Shown here one piece after another: positions 1 to 8,814 of a stretch of 64,000 nt of DNA. This stretch comes from Marivibrio sp040218065. GTDB taxonomy: Bacteria > Pseudomonadota > Alphaproteobacteria > UBA8366 > Aestuariispiraceae. Numbering within the stretch: the first letter of the stretch is position 1; every line of letters starts with the position of its first letter. The position numbers were made by a program, and so were the translations under genes. The DNA lies in contig NZ_JAVJQE010000008.1 in the NCBI RefSeq assembly GCF_040218065.1, positions 372,001-436,000 of the forward strand, written 5' to 3'. Under the pieces are notes generated by a model. It saw only the letters and a list, made by a program, of their open reading frames with translations, was not told where the DNA came from and ran no database searches.

Positions 1-1
1 G

Positions 2-1054
2 CTTCTGGGCTGGGTCGCGCCCATCTTCCAGGAGTGGCCGAAGGCGCTGATCTTCTATCCGGCCGAGCCGTTGAACGGGATCGTCGACTATCTGCTGACC
101 GACTGGGGTCGGGAGATCGACGCGGTCAAGAACGCCGTGCTGTTCTTCGTGATGCTGCCGTTGCGCATCGGCCTGCAGGACGCCGTGGCGCCCTTCACCT
201 TCGGGTTCAGCCTGACGCCGGAGATGATCGCGGGCTATTGGGCGGCGGCGGCGGCGCTCGCCGGATGGCTCGTCTGGCGCGGGCGGTTCTTCGGCGCGGT
301 CGGGTTGCTGGTCGGCGCGGGGCTGCTCTTTTTCGGGGTCAGCGGGACTCCCTGGCCGGCCTTCATAGCGGTCGTCACGGCGCTCGCCTGGTCGGCGGGC
401 GGCGCGCGAACGGCGGCCTTCGCCGCCGGCTCGCTCGGCTTCATCCTGCTGACCGGCGCGTGGGAGCCGATGACCCGCTCGGTCTATCTGTGCGGCCTTG
501 CGGTGGCGATTTGCTTCGCCCTCGGCGGGGGGCTGGGCGTGTGGGCGGCGAATAACGATCGCGTCTCCGCCTTTCTGCGGCCGATCAACGACACGCTGCA
601 GACCATGCCGCAGTTCGTGATCCTGATCCCGGTGTTGATGCTCTTTCAGGTGGGCGAGTTCTCGGCGCTGATCGCCGTCATCCTCTACGCCATCGTGCCG
701 CCGATTCGCTATGTGGAGCACGGGCTGCGCAATGTGTCCGCCGACGTGATCGAGGCGGCGGAGCAAATGGGCGTCTCGCGCCGGCAGATGTTGTTTCAGG
801 TGAAGCTGCCATTGGCGCTGCCGATCATCATGCTGGGGCTCAATCAGACCATCATGTACGGCTTGGCCATGCTGGTGATCGCCGCGCTGGTCGGCACCAA
901 GGGGCTGGGCCAGCAGGTCTTCCTCGCTTTGGGCAAGGCGGATATGGGCATGGGGTTGGTCGCGGGGCTGTCGATCGCGCTGGTCGCGATGGTCTCCGAC
1001 CGGATCCTCCAGGCCTGGAGCGCCAAGCGCCGCGAGGCGCTGGGTCTGGGATGA
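2..1054 (+). CDS. Glycine betaine/proline ABC transporter permease (5' end outside window)
   Basis: Inner-membrane permease of an osmoprotectant importer of the ProW/OpuAB type. The frame is open from the first bases of the window, so the true start lies upstream; an internal TTG at 71 is not a convincing start because the frame before it reads as ordinary protein. Hydrophobic segments alternate throughout. The C-terminal half carries the binding-protein-dependent transport fold: a PQFVILIPVLMLF helix, then an EAAEQMGVSRRQMLFQVKLPLALP stretch (split here by reading position 228-250 or so), which is the EAA loop that contacts the ATPase. The gene ends 95 bp before a betaine-binding protein gene on the same strand, consistent with one operon. 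Substrate is inferred from that partner. Confidence 0.9.
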   Translation, partial: LLGWVAPIFQEWPKALIFYPAEPLNGIVDYLLTDWGREIDAVKNAVLFFVMLPLRIGLQDAVAPFTFGFSLTPEMIAGYWAAAAALAGWLVWRGRFFGAVGLLVGAGLLFFGVSGTPWPAFIAVVTALAWSAGGARTAAFAAGSLGFILLTGAWEPMTRSVYLCGLAVAICFALGGGLGVWAANNDRVSAFLRPINDTLQTMPQFVILIPVLMLFQVGEFSALIAVILYAIVPPIRYVEHGLRNVSADVIEAAEQMGVSRRQMLFQVKLPLALPIIMLGLNQTIMYGLAMLVIAALVGTKGLGQQVFLALGKADMGMGLVAGLSIALVAMVSDRILQAWSAKRREALGLG

Positions 1055-1148
1055 GTGAGGGGAGAAGGAGCGTGAAAAGTTAACCCATGCCGGCGCGGCT
1101 CTCGACGGTCGCGCCGGTCGTCACCAACCGAAAAACAGGGAGCATTCG

Positions 1149-2117
1149 ATGACGATGCTGAAGAAGACCTTGAAAGCGCTCGCCGTGACGGCGGGGCTCG
1201 CCTCTGCGGCGACGGGCGCGCAGGCGGCCGAAATGGGCGCGACCGACGAGCCGATCAAGCTCGCCATGCTGGAATGGACCGGCGCGCAGGTCACCTCGAA
1301 GATCGGCGGCAAGATCCTGGAGAATATGGGCTACCAGGTCGAGTATGTGACCGCCGGCAACTATCCGCACCACGCCGCAGTGGCCGACGGCACGATCCAC
1401 GCCTCGCTTGAGGTCTGGCTCAACAATGTCGGCGACATCTATCCCAAGATGAAGGCGGGTGGAAATCTGGTCGACATCGGTCTGCTGGGCCTGGAGACCA
1501 ACGAGGGCTGGCTCTACCCGATCCATATGGAGGAGCTCTGCCCGGGCCTGCCGGACTGGACCGCGCTCAGGGACTGCCAGGAGACCCTGGCGACGGCCGA
1601 GACCTTTCCGAAGGGACGGATCCTCAGCTATCCCGCCGATTGGGGCAACCGCACCGGCGAGATGATCGAAGGGCTGGACTTGCCCTACGCCTCGGTCCCC
1701 GCCGGTTCCGAAGGCGCGCTTGTGGCGGAGCTTCGCGCCGCCGTCACGGCGAAGAAGCCGCTGGTCATGATGTTCTGGGGCCCGCATTGGGCGCTGGCCG
1801 ACTTCGAGACCAAATGGGTCGATCTGCCGGAATACGATCCCGCCTGTCACGAGGATCCGTCCTGGGGGCCGAACCCGAACGCGATCAACGATTGCGGCGT
1901 CGACCGGCCGGACGTCATGAAGACCGCCTGGAGCGGCTTCGAGGAGAAGTGGCCGGCCGCCTACGCCTTCCTCGAGCAGTTCAAGATGGACAAGGACGAG
2001 CAGGCCAAGCTGATGCTCGCGATCGACAAGAACGGCGAGGATCTCGACGCCGTGACGGCCGAGTGGGTGAAGAATAACGAGGCCGTTTGGAAGCCCTGGG
2101 TCGACGCCGCGATGTAA
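1149..2117 (+). CDS. Glycine betaine/proline ABC transporter substrate-binding protein
   Basis: Periplasmic binding protein of the OpuAC family, 322 residues, which captures a quaternary-amine osmolyte and delivers it to the permease encoded just upstream. A Sec signal peptide is clear: basic start (MTMLKK), hydrophobic core, and an AQA-A cleavage site near residue 27. Tryptophans and tyrosines typical of a betaine-binding cage are frequent (for example MLEWTGAQ, EVWLNN, MFWGPHWALADFETKW). Four cysteines in the middle (ELCPG, RDCQE, PACHE, NDCGV) could form disulfides in the periplasm. GGGAG lies 8 bp before the ATG. The exact ligand (glycine betaine, proline betaine or DMSP) cannot be read from sequence. 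Confidence 0.93.
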   Translation: MTMLKKTLKALAVTAGLASAATGAQAAEMGATDEPIKLAMLEWTGAQVTSKIGGKILENMGYQVEYVTAGNYPHHAAVADGTIHASLEVWLNNVGDIYPKMKAGGNLVDIGLLGLETNEGWLYPIHMEELCPGLPDWTALRDCQETLATAETFPKGRILSYPADWGNRTGEMIEGLDLPYASVPAGSEGALVAELRAAVTAKKPLVMMFWGPHWALADFETKWVDLPEYDPACHEDPSWGPNPNAINDCGVDRPDVMKTAWSGFEEKWPAAYAFLEQFKMDKDEQAKLMLAIDKNGEDLDAVTAEWVKNNEAVWKPWVDAAM

Positions 2118-2141
2118 GGCGCGCCTGATCGACGATCGTCG

Positions 2142-2179
2142 GCTCGGCCCGGTCGCCCGCAACGGCGGCCGGGCCGAGC
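2142..2179. terminator. Convergent hairpin between the betaine operon and the histidine kinase gene
   Basis: A long hairpin: 11 paired bases from GCTCGGCCCGG, continuing through one G-T wobble into about 16 pairs, with a loop around CGCAAC. It sits between two converging genes, so it can serve both strands. There is no T tract, so termination efficiency is uncertain. Confidence 0.55.
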
Positions 2180-2184
2180 GCTTA

Positions 2185-3726
2185 TCAGCCCTCCGCGAAC
2201 GGCGCGAACAGGGTGGCGGTCAGCCCCTCGCCCTCGACGCTCTCGACGCGAAGGCCGCCGTCGTGCGCCTCCATGATCCGGCGCGAGAGCCACAGGCCCA
2301 GGCCCACCCCTTCCGTACGGCGTACGAACGGGCTTTCGGCGCGCCGGAACGGCTCGCGCATCACCGCCTCCAGGTCGTGCGGCCCCATGCCGGGGCCGGT
2401 GTCCGAGACGGCGACCTCGACGCGCCCGTCGACCCGCCGCCCGCTGACCCGAATGCGGCCCTCGCTTGTGTATTTCAACGCGTTGCTGATCAGATTGATC
2501 GCCACTTGCGTCAGCCGGCGGGCGTCTGCGTTCACCATCAAGGGCAGGGCGCCCAGATCGATCTGCAGGTCGACGCGCTCCGAGGGTTCCGGGCGCATCA
2601 CGCCCAGCGCCTGCTGCACCACGGCGCGCAGGTCGAGGCGTTCGCGTTCCAGCGAAAGCTTCCCGGCTTCGACCGCGGAGAGGTCGAGGATGTCGTCGAT
2701 CAACGCCTTAAGCATCCGCCCGGAGCGCGCGATGTCCGCGCCATACCCGGAGAGCCGTCCGGGATCGATTCCGAGCGCCTGCGCGTCCGTCACCACTTCC
2801 GCGAAGCCGATGATGGCGTTCAGCGGCGTACGCAGTTCGTGACTGATGGTCGCCAGAAACTGACTCTTGGCGCGGCTCGCCTGTTCCGCCTCCTCCTTGG
2901 CCTGGCGCAGGGCCTCTTCGTAGCGAGCCTTTTGCGTAATGTTCGGCTCAATCCCGCCCAGGCCGAGCAGGCGGCCCTGCCGGTCGATCACCGGGAATTT
3001 GACGATCATATGCGCGTGATCGCCCAGCGTTATCTCTCGGGTGAAGATCTCGCGCGTCTTCAGCACGTGCAGATCCTCGGCCGTGTAGGTCTCGCCCTCC
3101 TCTGCGAACAGCTCGGCCGAGCGTTTGCCCACCGCTTGCTCAAGTCGGGTCAGCCCGTAGTTCCGCAGCAACTCCTCGTTGGCGATCGTAAAGCGGGCCA
3201 GTCGATCCTTGAAATAGACCGGAAACGGGGCGCTCTCGATCAGAGAGGCGAGCTGGGCCCCGTGTTCCGCCTGCGCAGGGTTGATCGTGGACAGGGTGAG
3301 CACGCCGCTGATCCGGCCGTCGGCCTCGCGCACCGGCGCCTTGATCGAGCGCGCCCAGGCGTAGTTGGCGTGGTCTTGACCAAGCGATTCCTCATAGAGC
3401 GCGCTGGTCTCGCCCGTCTCCAAAACCAGCGCGTCGCGCGCCGCGATCGGCGCGGCCTCCCGCTCGGGGACCAACTCATGCGCCGTGCGCCCGACCGCCT
3501 CCTCCGGCGTGCAGCGGAACAAGGCCGCCATCGCCGCGTTCATGTAGCGGAACCGCTGGTCCGCGCCCTTGAGCGAGATCGGCATCGGCGCGTCGTGCAG
3601 GATCGACGGCCAATCGAGGGGCCGTGCGGCCGAAGACGCCGCATCCGCCGACTCGGCGCGCAGGCGCCGCACTTCGGCGACCAGGGCCTCGCGGCTCATT
3701 TGCTCGGGCGCAGAGGGCTCGGCCAT
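2185..3726 (-). CDS. PAS-domain sensor histidine kinase (soluble)
   Basis: Cytoplasmic two-component sensor of 513 residues without membrane segments. Two PAS domains (about 38-150 and 160-265) are followed by a coiled coil (268-288) rich in E, A, R and K. The dimerisation domain holds the phospho-acceptor H296 in ISHELRTPLNA. The HATPase domain has the N box (NLISNALKY, about 411), the G1 box DTGPGMG (442-448) and the G2 box GVGLGLWLS (473-481). No receiver domain or response regulator gene is adjacent, so it is an orphan kinase whose partner is unknown. It is divergent from the HMG-CoA reductase gene; a link between them is only a guess. Confidence 0.92.
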   Translation of the reverse strand: MAEPSAPEQMSREALVAEVRRLRAESADAASSAARPLDWPSILHDAPMPISLKGADQRFRYMNAAMAALFRCTPEEAVGRTAHELVPEREAAPIAARDALVLETGETSALYEESLGQDHANYAWARSIKAPVREADGRISGVLTLSTINPAQAEHGAQLASLIESAPFPVYFKDRLARFTIANEELLRNYGLTRLEQAVGKRSAELFAEEGETYTAEDLHVLKTREIFTREITLGDHAHMIVKFPVIDRQGRLLGLGGIEPNITQKARYEEALRQAKEEAEQASRAKSQFLATISHELRTPLNAIIGFAEVVTDAQALGIDPGRLSGYGADIARSGRMLKALIDDILDLSAVEAGKLSLERERLDLRAVVQQALGVMRPEPSERVDLQIDLGALPLMVNADARRLTQVAINLISNALKYTSEGRIRVSGRRVDGRVEVAVSDTGPGMGPHDLEAVMREPFRRAESPFVRRTEGVGLGLWLSRRIMEAHDGGLRVESVEGEGLTATLFAPFAEG

Positions 3727-3919
3727 CGACTACGTCTCACCGCTCGTTCGGGCGACGCAAAGCCGCCGCCGTCAGGGTCTCGTCGCATGCGTCAGGTCAA
3801 AGCATACAGCATCGCAGTTTTAATTCCTCATTTTGGGCGGCCGGCCGTCAAGGCGCTTTTCCCGATGGTTTTCGCGAGCGCATAGTGAGCGCGCCGCTCG
3901 AAATATGGGAGCACCTGCA

Positions 3920-5218
3920 ATGAGCCAGCCGACCGACTCCGAGACCCGCCGATCGACTCCGACGGGGCTGCGCGCCCTGACGCCCGAGGCCCGACGGGCG
4001 GCGGTCGGACGCGCCGCCGGGTTAAGCGAGGAAGAGACGGGGCTGCTGGACGGGGGCGAGGCGCTGCCGTTGGCGATCGCCGACGGGATGATCGAAAACG
4101 TGGTGGGGCGGTTCCAACTGCCGCTCGGAGTGGCGACGAACTTCGTCGTCAACGGCGAGCCCCGTCTCATTCCAATGGCGGTGGAGGAGCCGTCGGTCGT
4201 CGCCGCCGCGTCCTATATGGCGAAACTCGCCGCCGCAGACGGCGGATTTCAGGCGTCGAGCGATCCGCCGGTAATGCGTGCGCAAATCCAGATCCTCGGG
4301 CTCTCCGACCCTCATGGCGCGCGCCATCGCCTGCTGGCGGCGAAGGGCGATCTGATGGCCCGCGCCGACGCTTGCGATCCGGTGCTGGTCGGCCTCGGCG
4401 GCGGAGCGCGCGATATTGAGGTCCGCCTGTTCGAGGAAACGCCCGTGGGTCCCATGGCGGTCCTTCATCTGTTGGTCGACGTGCGCGACGCGATGGGGGC
4501 GAATACGGTCAACACGATGGCGGAAAAGCTGGCGCCGGAGGTGGAGCGCATCGCCGGCGGACGGGTTCGCCTGCGCATTCTCTCCAATCTGGCAGACCGC
4601 CGCTTGGCCCGCGCGCGCGTCGAGATCGCGCCCGAGCGGTTCACGACCGACGGTTTCGACGGCGCGGAGGTGGTCCTCGGAATCGTCGAGGCCTGCGCGC
4701 TGGCGCTCGTCGACCCCTACCGGGCGGCGACGCACAACAAGGGGATCATGAACGGGATCGACCCGCTGGTGGCGGCGACCGGCAACGACTGGCGCGCGAT
4801 CGAGGCCGGCGCCCACGCCTTCGCCGCGCGCGACGGGCGCTACACCTCGTTGACCCGCTGGGAGATCGGGGCCGAGGGACGGTTGGTCGGGACGATCGAA
4901 TTGCCGATGGCGCTCGGCCTCGTCGGCGGCGCGACCAAAACCCATCCGACGGCGCGGGTCGCGCTAAAGCTGCTCGCCGTGGCGAGCGCGCAGGAGCTGG
5001 CCCAGGTCGCCGCCTGCGTGGGCCTCGCGCAGAATCTGGCCGCCCTCCGCGCGCTGGCGAGCGAGGGAATCCAGCGCGGCCACATGACGCTTCACGCCCG
5101 CAACATTGCGATCACAGCGGGCGCCGAAGGGGCGGAGATCGAGCGCGTGGCCCGCGATCTGATCGCCGGAGGCGAGATCACGACGGCGGCGGCGCGCGCG
5201 CTTCTGGCGAAGGTCTGA
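3920..5218 (+). CDS. mvaA: Hydroxymethylglutaryl-CoA reductase, degradative (class II)
   Basis: Interconverts mevalonate and HMG-CoA with NAD(P)H. Length 432 residues, close to the about 428 of the Pseudomonas mevalonii class II enzyme. Catalytic features line up with that enzyme: ENVVG and a glutamate in AVEEPS (about 89), DAMGAN (190-195), the lysine in HNKGIMNG (274), the aspartate in GNDWRAIEAGAHA (290), and the histidine in GHMTLHARN (388). The chosen ATG has GGGAG 8 bp upstream; an in-frame ATG at 3905 lacks a good ribosome site. No other mevalonate gene is visible nearby, so whether it feeds mevalonate catabolism or isoprenoid synthesis is open. Confidence 0.93.
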   Translation: MSQPTDSETRRSTPTGLRALTPEARRAAVGRAAGLSEEETGLLDGGEALPLAIADGMIENVVGRFQLPLGVATNFVVNGEPRLIPMAVEEPSVVAAASYMAKLAAADGGFQASSDPPVMRAQIQILGLSDPHGARHRLLAAKGDLMARADACDPVLVGLGGGARDIEVRLFEETPVGPMAVLHLLVDVRDAMGANTVNTMAEKLAPEVERIAGGRVRLRILSNLADRRLARARVEIAPERFTTDGFDGAEVVLGIVEACALALVDPYRAATHNKGIMNGIDPLVAATGNDWRAIEAGAHAFAARDGRYTSLTRWEIGAEGRLVGTIELPMALGLVGGATKTHPTARVALKLLAVASAQELAQVAACVGLAQNLAALRALASEGIQRGHMTLHARNIAITAGAEGAEIERVARDLIAGGEITTAAARALLAKV

Positions 5219-5317
5219 GGCCGGCTCTCGCCCCCGTGATTCGTCAAGCCGGCCGCGCCGCCCTAGACTTTTCCTTCAATCCGCTTTTTCCGCGCTGTTT
5301 TATCGCAGGAGATTGTC

Positions 5318-5569
5318 ATGGAGGGTCTAGGCTTTTTTCTTTTCGCCTTCGTCTGCACGACGCCGCCCGACGCGGGCCTCGGCAATCACGAGTGCAGCGT
5401 CGATCGCCACGGGCATTATTGGACCAAGGAAGCCTGTTTGTCGCGCGGGGTCGATCTGAAGACGGAGTTGGAGGCGGCCGGGGTGCGCGTCGTGCGGCGC
5501 GGTTGCCGCACGCCGATGCCGGACGACGCCGGCTATCAGAAGATACTGGCGAAGCGCGAATCGCTTTAG
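5318..5569 (+). CDS. Small hypothetical protein
   Basis: 83 residues, not recognised. It has a good ribosome site (AGGAG, 7 bp before ATG). A short hydrophobic N-terminus (GLGFFLFAFVCTT) could be a signal or anchor, followed by a polar body with four cysteines in total (positions about 13, 26, 40, 63) and a charged C-terminus. The pattern would suit a small exported, disulfide-bonded protein, but this is inference. The FecR-domain gene starts 73 bp downstream on the same strand. Confidence 0.6.
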   Translation: MEGLGFFLFAFVCTTPPDAGLGNHECSVDRHGHYWTKEACLSRGVDLKTELEAAGVRVVRRGCRTPMPDDAGYQKILAKRESL

Positions 5570-5642
5570 GCGCTTGCGATCATCCGGCCGCTCTGAAACC
5601 CTCGTACGGACTGAGGGGCGCATCGAGACGCGGGAGACATCT

Positions 5643-6326
5643 TTGGATTTTATCGTTCGGCCGGCGCGCACGGCGGCGGCGGCGGCGGGGGCCTTGATTG
5701 CGGTCCTCGTCCTGATCGGCCCGCTGCAGGCGGCCGACTCCGGCGGCGCGGTCGATGCGGCCCCGGCGCGCGCCGGCGACGTGGGCGCGGTCGACGCGGT
5801 CGTCGCGACGGCGCAAGCGGCGCGCGCAGACCGGGTCCGCCGCCTCGCCCTAAACGATCCGCTTTTCGAAGGGGAGCGACTGGAGACCGGCGCTGACGCC
5901 CGGCTTCACGCGACGATGCGCGACGGCAGCGTGCTGATGCTGGGTGCGGACGCCGCCCTGACCCTCGATCGCTTCGTGCTGGATCAAGGCGTCGCGGGGG
6001 CCGAGATGCGGGTGCTGCGCGGGGCTTTCCGGTTGATCAGCGGCGAGATCAACAAGGGGCTTGGCGGCGGGCTGACGATTCGCACGCCGCTCGCCACCAT
6101 CGGCGTGCGCGGGACCGACTTCTGGGGACTGCAGCGGGAGGACAGTCTGCTCATGGCGCTGATCGACGACGGCGAACTGTCAATCACCCTGCCGAGCGGA
6201 ACCGTCGTGCTGAGCGATCCGATGACGCTGATGCGCTTCCAAAGAGGGGAGGCGTTGCCCACCCTGGAGACGTTGACCCCAGAGGGATTGACCCAGGCGG
6301 CCGAGACGGTGGCTTTGCCGGAGTAG
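5643..6326 (+). CDS. FecR-domain periplasmic protein
   Basis: 227-residue exported protein with a FecR-type domain. The start is chosen at TTG 5643 because GGGAG lies 8 bp upstream and the product then opens with a clean signal peptide (MDFIVRPARTAAAAAG, hydrophobic core, cleavage near LQAAD). The longer upstream reading would put 23 polar residues before it. The FecR core includes LFEGERLETGADARLH, DGSVLMLGADAALTLDRF, and TPLATIGVRGTDFWG, the conserved end of the domain. No FecI sigma factor or TonB receptor is adjacent, so it is not a classical iron-signalling unit. Its partner is unknown. Confidence 0.85.
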   Translation: MDFIVRPARTAAAAAGALIAVLVLIGPLQAADSGGAVDAAPARAGDVGAVDAVVATAQAARADRVRRLALNDPLFEGERLETGADARLHATMRDGSVLMLGADAALTLDRFVLDQGVAGAEMRVLRGAFRLISGEINKGLGGGLTIRTPLATIGVRGTDFWGLQREDSLLMALIDDGELSITLPSGTVVLSDPMTLMRFQRGEALPTLETLTPEGLTQAAETVALPE

Positions 6327-6353
6327 GAGCGTGCGCGCCGCGCCCTTGGCGCG

Positions 6354-6800
6354 TCACCAGCTTCCGGTATTTTCCATTGACGCCCACGGCTCCTTCTTCG
6401 GCAGCGGGTCGCCGCGCTGCAGAAGTTCGATCGAGATGCCGTCGGGCGAGCGCACGAAGGCCATGCGGCCGTCCCGCGGCGGGCGGTTGATGGTGACGCC
6501 GTTGTCCTGCAGGCGCTGGCAGATCTCGTAGATGTCGTCGACGCGGTAGGCGAGGTGGCCGAAATTGCGGCCGCCGTCATACTCTTCCGGGTCCCAATTG
6601 TGGGTGAGCTCGACCATCGGGCGCTTCGTTTCCCGGGCGGCCTCCGCGTCGCCCGGCGCGGCCAGCATGATCAGCGTGAAGCGGCCTTCCGGGTAGTCGT
6701 TGCGCGACATCACCTCAAGCCCGAGCTTGTTGCAGTAGAAGTCGAGCGAACCCTCGACGTTCGTCACGCGCACCATCGTGTGCAGATATTCCATCGCCAT
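6354..6800 (-). CDS. gloA: Lactoylglutathione lyase (glyoxalase I)
   Basis: Converts the methylglyoxal-glutathione hemithioacetal to S-lactoylglutathione in the cytoplasm. The 148-residue form starting MAMEYLH is preceded by AGGAGGAG, 7 bp upstream, which decides the start over a longer reading. The four metal ligands of the family are present: H7, E64 (VELTHNW), H82 (FGHLAYRVDDI) and E125 (ISIELLQ). The length and the DGRMAFVRSPDG stretch fit the short, Ni-type bacterial glyoxalase I. It stands alone in a convergent position with the FecR-domain gene. Confidence 0.95.
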   Translation of the reverse strand: MAMEYLHTMVRVTNVEGSLDFYCNKLGLEVMSRNDYPEGRFTLIMLAAPGDAEAARETKRPMVELTHNWDPEEYDGGRNFGHLAYRVDDIYEICQRLQDNGVTINRPPRDGRMAFVRSPDGISIELLQRGDPLPKKEPWASMENTGSW

Positions 6801-6876
6801 GATCGGGCTCCTCCTCAACGGGTCTGTGCCGGTTCGACCGATTAAGTAGAGCGGCCGGACGGGCGATGCAAACCGC

Positions 6877-8223
6877 TCAGGCGAGATGGCCGTAAAGGAT
6901 GAGGCAGATCGCCGTCGCCGCGATCACGCCCGCCAGATCGGCCAGCAGCGCGCAGGGCAGGGCGTGGCGGACGCGGCGCACCTGAACCGCCCCGAAATAG
7001 ACCGCCAGCACGTAGAAGGTCGTCTCGGTCGAGCCCTGAATGGTGCTGACGAGATAGCCGGTGTAGCTGTCCGGCCCGATCGCCGGGTCTTGGATGATCG
7101 AGGCCAGGATGCCGTAGGCGCCGGACCCGGACAGCGGGCGCATCAGCGCCATCGGCAACGCCTCGGCGGGCATGCCGACCAAGCTCGTCACCGCGCCGAG
7201 CGGATCGATCAGCAACTCCATCGCGCCGGATTGCCGGAACATGCCGACCGCCACCAGGATCGCCACCAGATAGGGAATGATCCGCACCGCCACCTGGAAG
7301 CCGTCGCGCGCGCCTTCGACGAAGCTTTCGTAGACCCGCACCCGCTTGGCGGCGCCGAAGCCCAGCAGCAGCACCATCAAGCCCGGCACGATCCACGGCG
7401 CGATCGCCTTGCCGTAGGCGACAGTCAACGGCACGAACCCGGCGAGGCCGAGCAGCACCAGCGCCGAAACCCAGCCCGGATAGGCCTCGTCGGTCGTCTC
7501 GGGCAGCGGCGCTTCGACCGGACGCTCGCCGGCGTCGGCCTCGGTCGCGTCGCGTCCCACCGTCTCGCCCTCCGCGGGCCGGGCCGGCGCGGCGTCGGGG
7601 GCCGGCGCCGGAAAGGCGTTCTGCAGCAGCTTGCAGCTGATGATCGCGATCGTGGTCGAGACGATCGTCGCCACCAGCGTGGTCGGCACGATGCCGGCGG
7701 GATCGGTCGATCCGGCGGCGGCGCGCAGCGCGATCACCCCCGTCGGCAGCAACGTGACGGAGGAGGTGTTGATCGCGAGGAACAGCGCCATCGCATTGGT
7801 CGCCGTCCCTTTATGAGGGTTGAGCTTGTCGAGTTCCTGCATCGCGCGGATGCCGAAAGGCGTCGCCGCGTTGCCGAGGCCGAGCGCGTTCGCGCTCATG
7901 TTCATGATGATCGCGCCCATCGCCGGGTGATCCGCCGGGACGTCGGGGAAGAGCCGCACCATGACCGGTCGCAAGACCTTGGCGATGATGCGCAGCAGGC
8001 CCCCGGCCTCGGCCACCTTCATCAGACCCAGGAACAGGGCCATCACCCCGATCAGGCCGAGCGCCAACGTTACCGACGCCTCCGCGGTGTCGATCATCCC
8101 CAGCGCCAGATCCTGCATCGGCGAGGCGGCTTCGGGATCGTCCGCCGGCGTCTCCCAACGCGCCTGCCGCCAGGCGGCGACAGCGAAGGCGATGAAGACG
8201 ATCGCGAGGAAAATAAGGTTCAT
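6877..8223 (-). CDS. Fused SpmA/SpmB-like nucleoside-recognition (Gate) membrane protein
   Basis: 448-residue multi-pass inner-membrane protein with two Gate domains. The first half carries the SpmA signature NMSANALGLGNAATPFG (108-124). The second half carries SpmB-like stretches MRPLSGSGA (361-369) and GSTETTFYVLAVYFGAV (397-413). They are joined by a proline- and acid-rich linker (about 205-245). In sporulating bacteria SpmA and SpmB are separate and act in spore core dehydration; in proteobacteria the fused form is common and its substrate is not established. The start ATG follows 6 bases after the pagL terminator stem, so this gene is probably expressed from its own promoter or by readthrough. 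Confidence 0.88.
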   Translation of the reverse strand: MNLIFLAIVFIAFAVAAWRQARWETPADDPEAASPMQDLALGMIDTAEASVTLALGLIGVMALFLGLMKVAEAGGLLRIIAKVLRPVMVRLFPDVPADHPAMGAIIMNMSANALGLGNAATPFGIRAMQELDKLNPHKGTATNAMALFLAINTSSVTLLPTGVIALRAAAGSTDPAGIVPTTLVATIVSTTIAIISCKLLQNAFPAPAPDAAPARPAEGETVGRDATEADAGERPVEAPLPETTDEAYPGWVSALVLLGLAGFVPLTVAYGKAIAPWIVPGLMVLLLGFGAAKRVRVYESFVEGARDGFQVAVRIIPYLVAILVAVGMFRQSGAMELLIDPLGAVTSLVGMPAEALPMALMRPLSGSGAYGILASIIQDPAIGPDSYTGYLVSTIQGSTETTFYVLAVYFGAVQVRRVRHALPCALLADLAGVIAATAICLILYGHLA

Positions 8224-8229
8224 GAAATG

Positions 8230-8261
8230 AAAACTCCGCCCGGCGCGATGACCGGGCGGAG
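8230..8261 (-). terminator. Rho-independent terminator of pagL
   Basis: On the minus strand a 10-bp stem (CTCCGCCCGG with its complement, 8-base loop) is followed by TTTT. It lies 40 bp past the pagL stop and directly before the Gate-protein start codon. Confidence 0.8.
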
Positions 8262-8301
8262 GCTACTCAGATTCGCACGCGTCGCGGAAGGGGCCCGCGC
8301 C

Positions 8302-8814
8302 TCAGTCCATCAGCTTCGTCAGCGGATAGGAGTAATGGATCGTCGCGACCTCGGTGCCGGGATTGTTCTCGTCCAGGCTGGCGTTCGAGAGGTGGTAGAT
8401 CGACAGGCCGAGCCGGGAGCGATCGTCGAACCGATAGGCGATCTCCAGCGCCGAGCGGAACTCGATCACATGGCCGAGGTCCTTGCCGTCGCCGTCGCTG
8501 TAGAGGCCGGGCGCAAAAGAGGGCGTGAACACCCAGCGTCGCCCTAAGAACACGTCCAGGCGAATGCCGGCGTAGCCGTAGATCGCGGCGTCCGTCGTGC
8601 CCATCAGGCCGACGAAGGGGTTGAAGACCCACAACTTCTGACCGCTGATGAACTCCGCGTGAACCTCGCCCGCATCCCACTCGTCGTTGAGGTCGTAATA
8701 CCCGGCCCCGACCCGTAGGAAGCCGGGGTCGTCGCCCGCCTCTTGCGCCGCAGCCGGACCGACCGCCAGCAAAAAGGCGAGAACGGCTGCAGCAAAGGAC
8801 GCACCGATCCGCAT
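8302..8814 (-). CDS. pagL: Lipid A 3-O-deacylase (PagL family)
   Basis: Outer-membrane beta-barrel esterase that removes the 3-O-acyl chain of lipid A. 170 residues with a signal peptide cleaved near AAAQ-E (about 24). The catalytic triad is visible: H141 and S143 in IYHLSNAS and E155 in NNPGTE, matching the His-x-Ser plus Glu arrangement of the Pseudomonas aeruginosa enzyme. Alternating aromatic and small residues suit barrel strands, and the chain ends in a strand-like IHYSYPL. It implies a lipopolysaccharide-bearing outer membrane that can be remodelled. Confidence 0.88.
   Translation of the reverse strand: MRIGASFAAAVLAFLLAVGPAAAQEAGDDPGFLRVGAGYYDLNDEWDAGEVHAEFISGQKLWVFNPFVGLMGTTDAAIYGYAGIRLDVFLGRRWVFTPSFAPGLYSDGDGKDLGHVIEFRSALEIAYRFDDRSRLGLSIYHLSNASLDENNPGTEVATIHYSYPLTKLMD

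Noticed and set aside
5643..6326. Iron-dicitrate type FecIR-TonB signalling system
   Set aside because: No sigma factor or TonB-dependent receptor is near, and the protein is exported rather than membrane-spanning.
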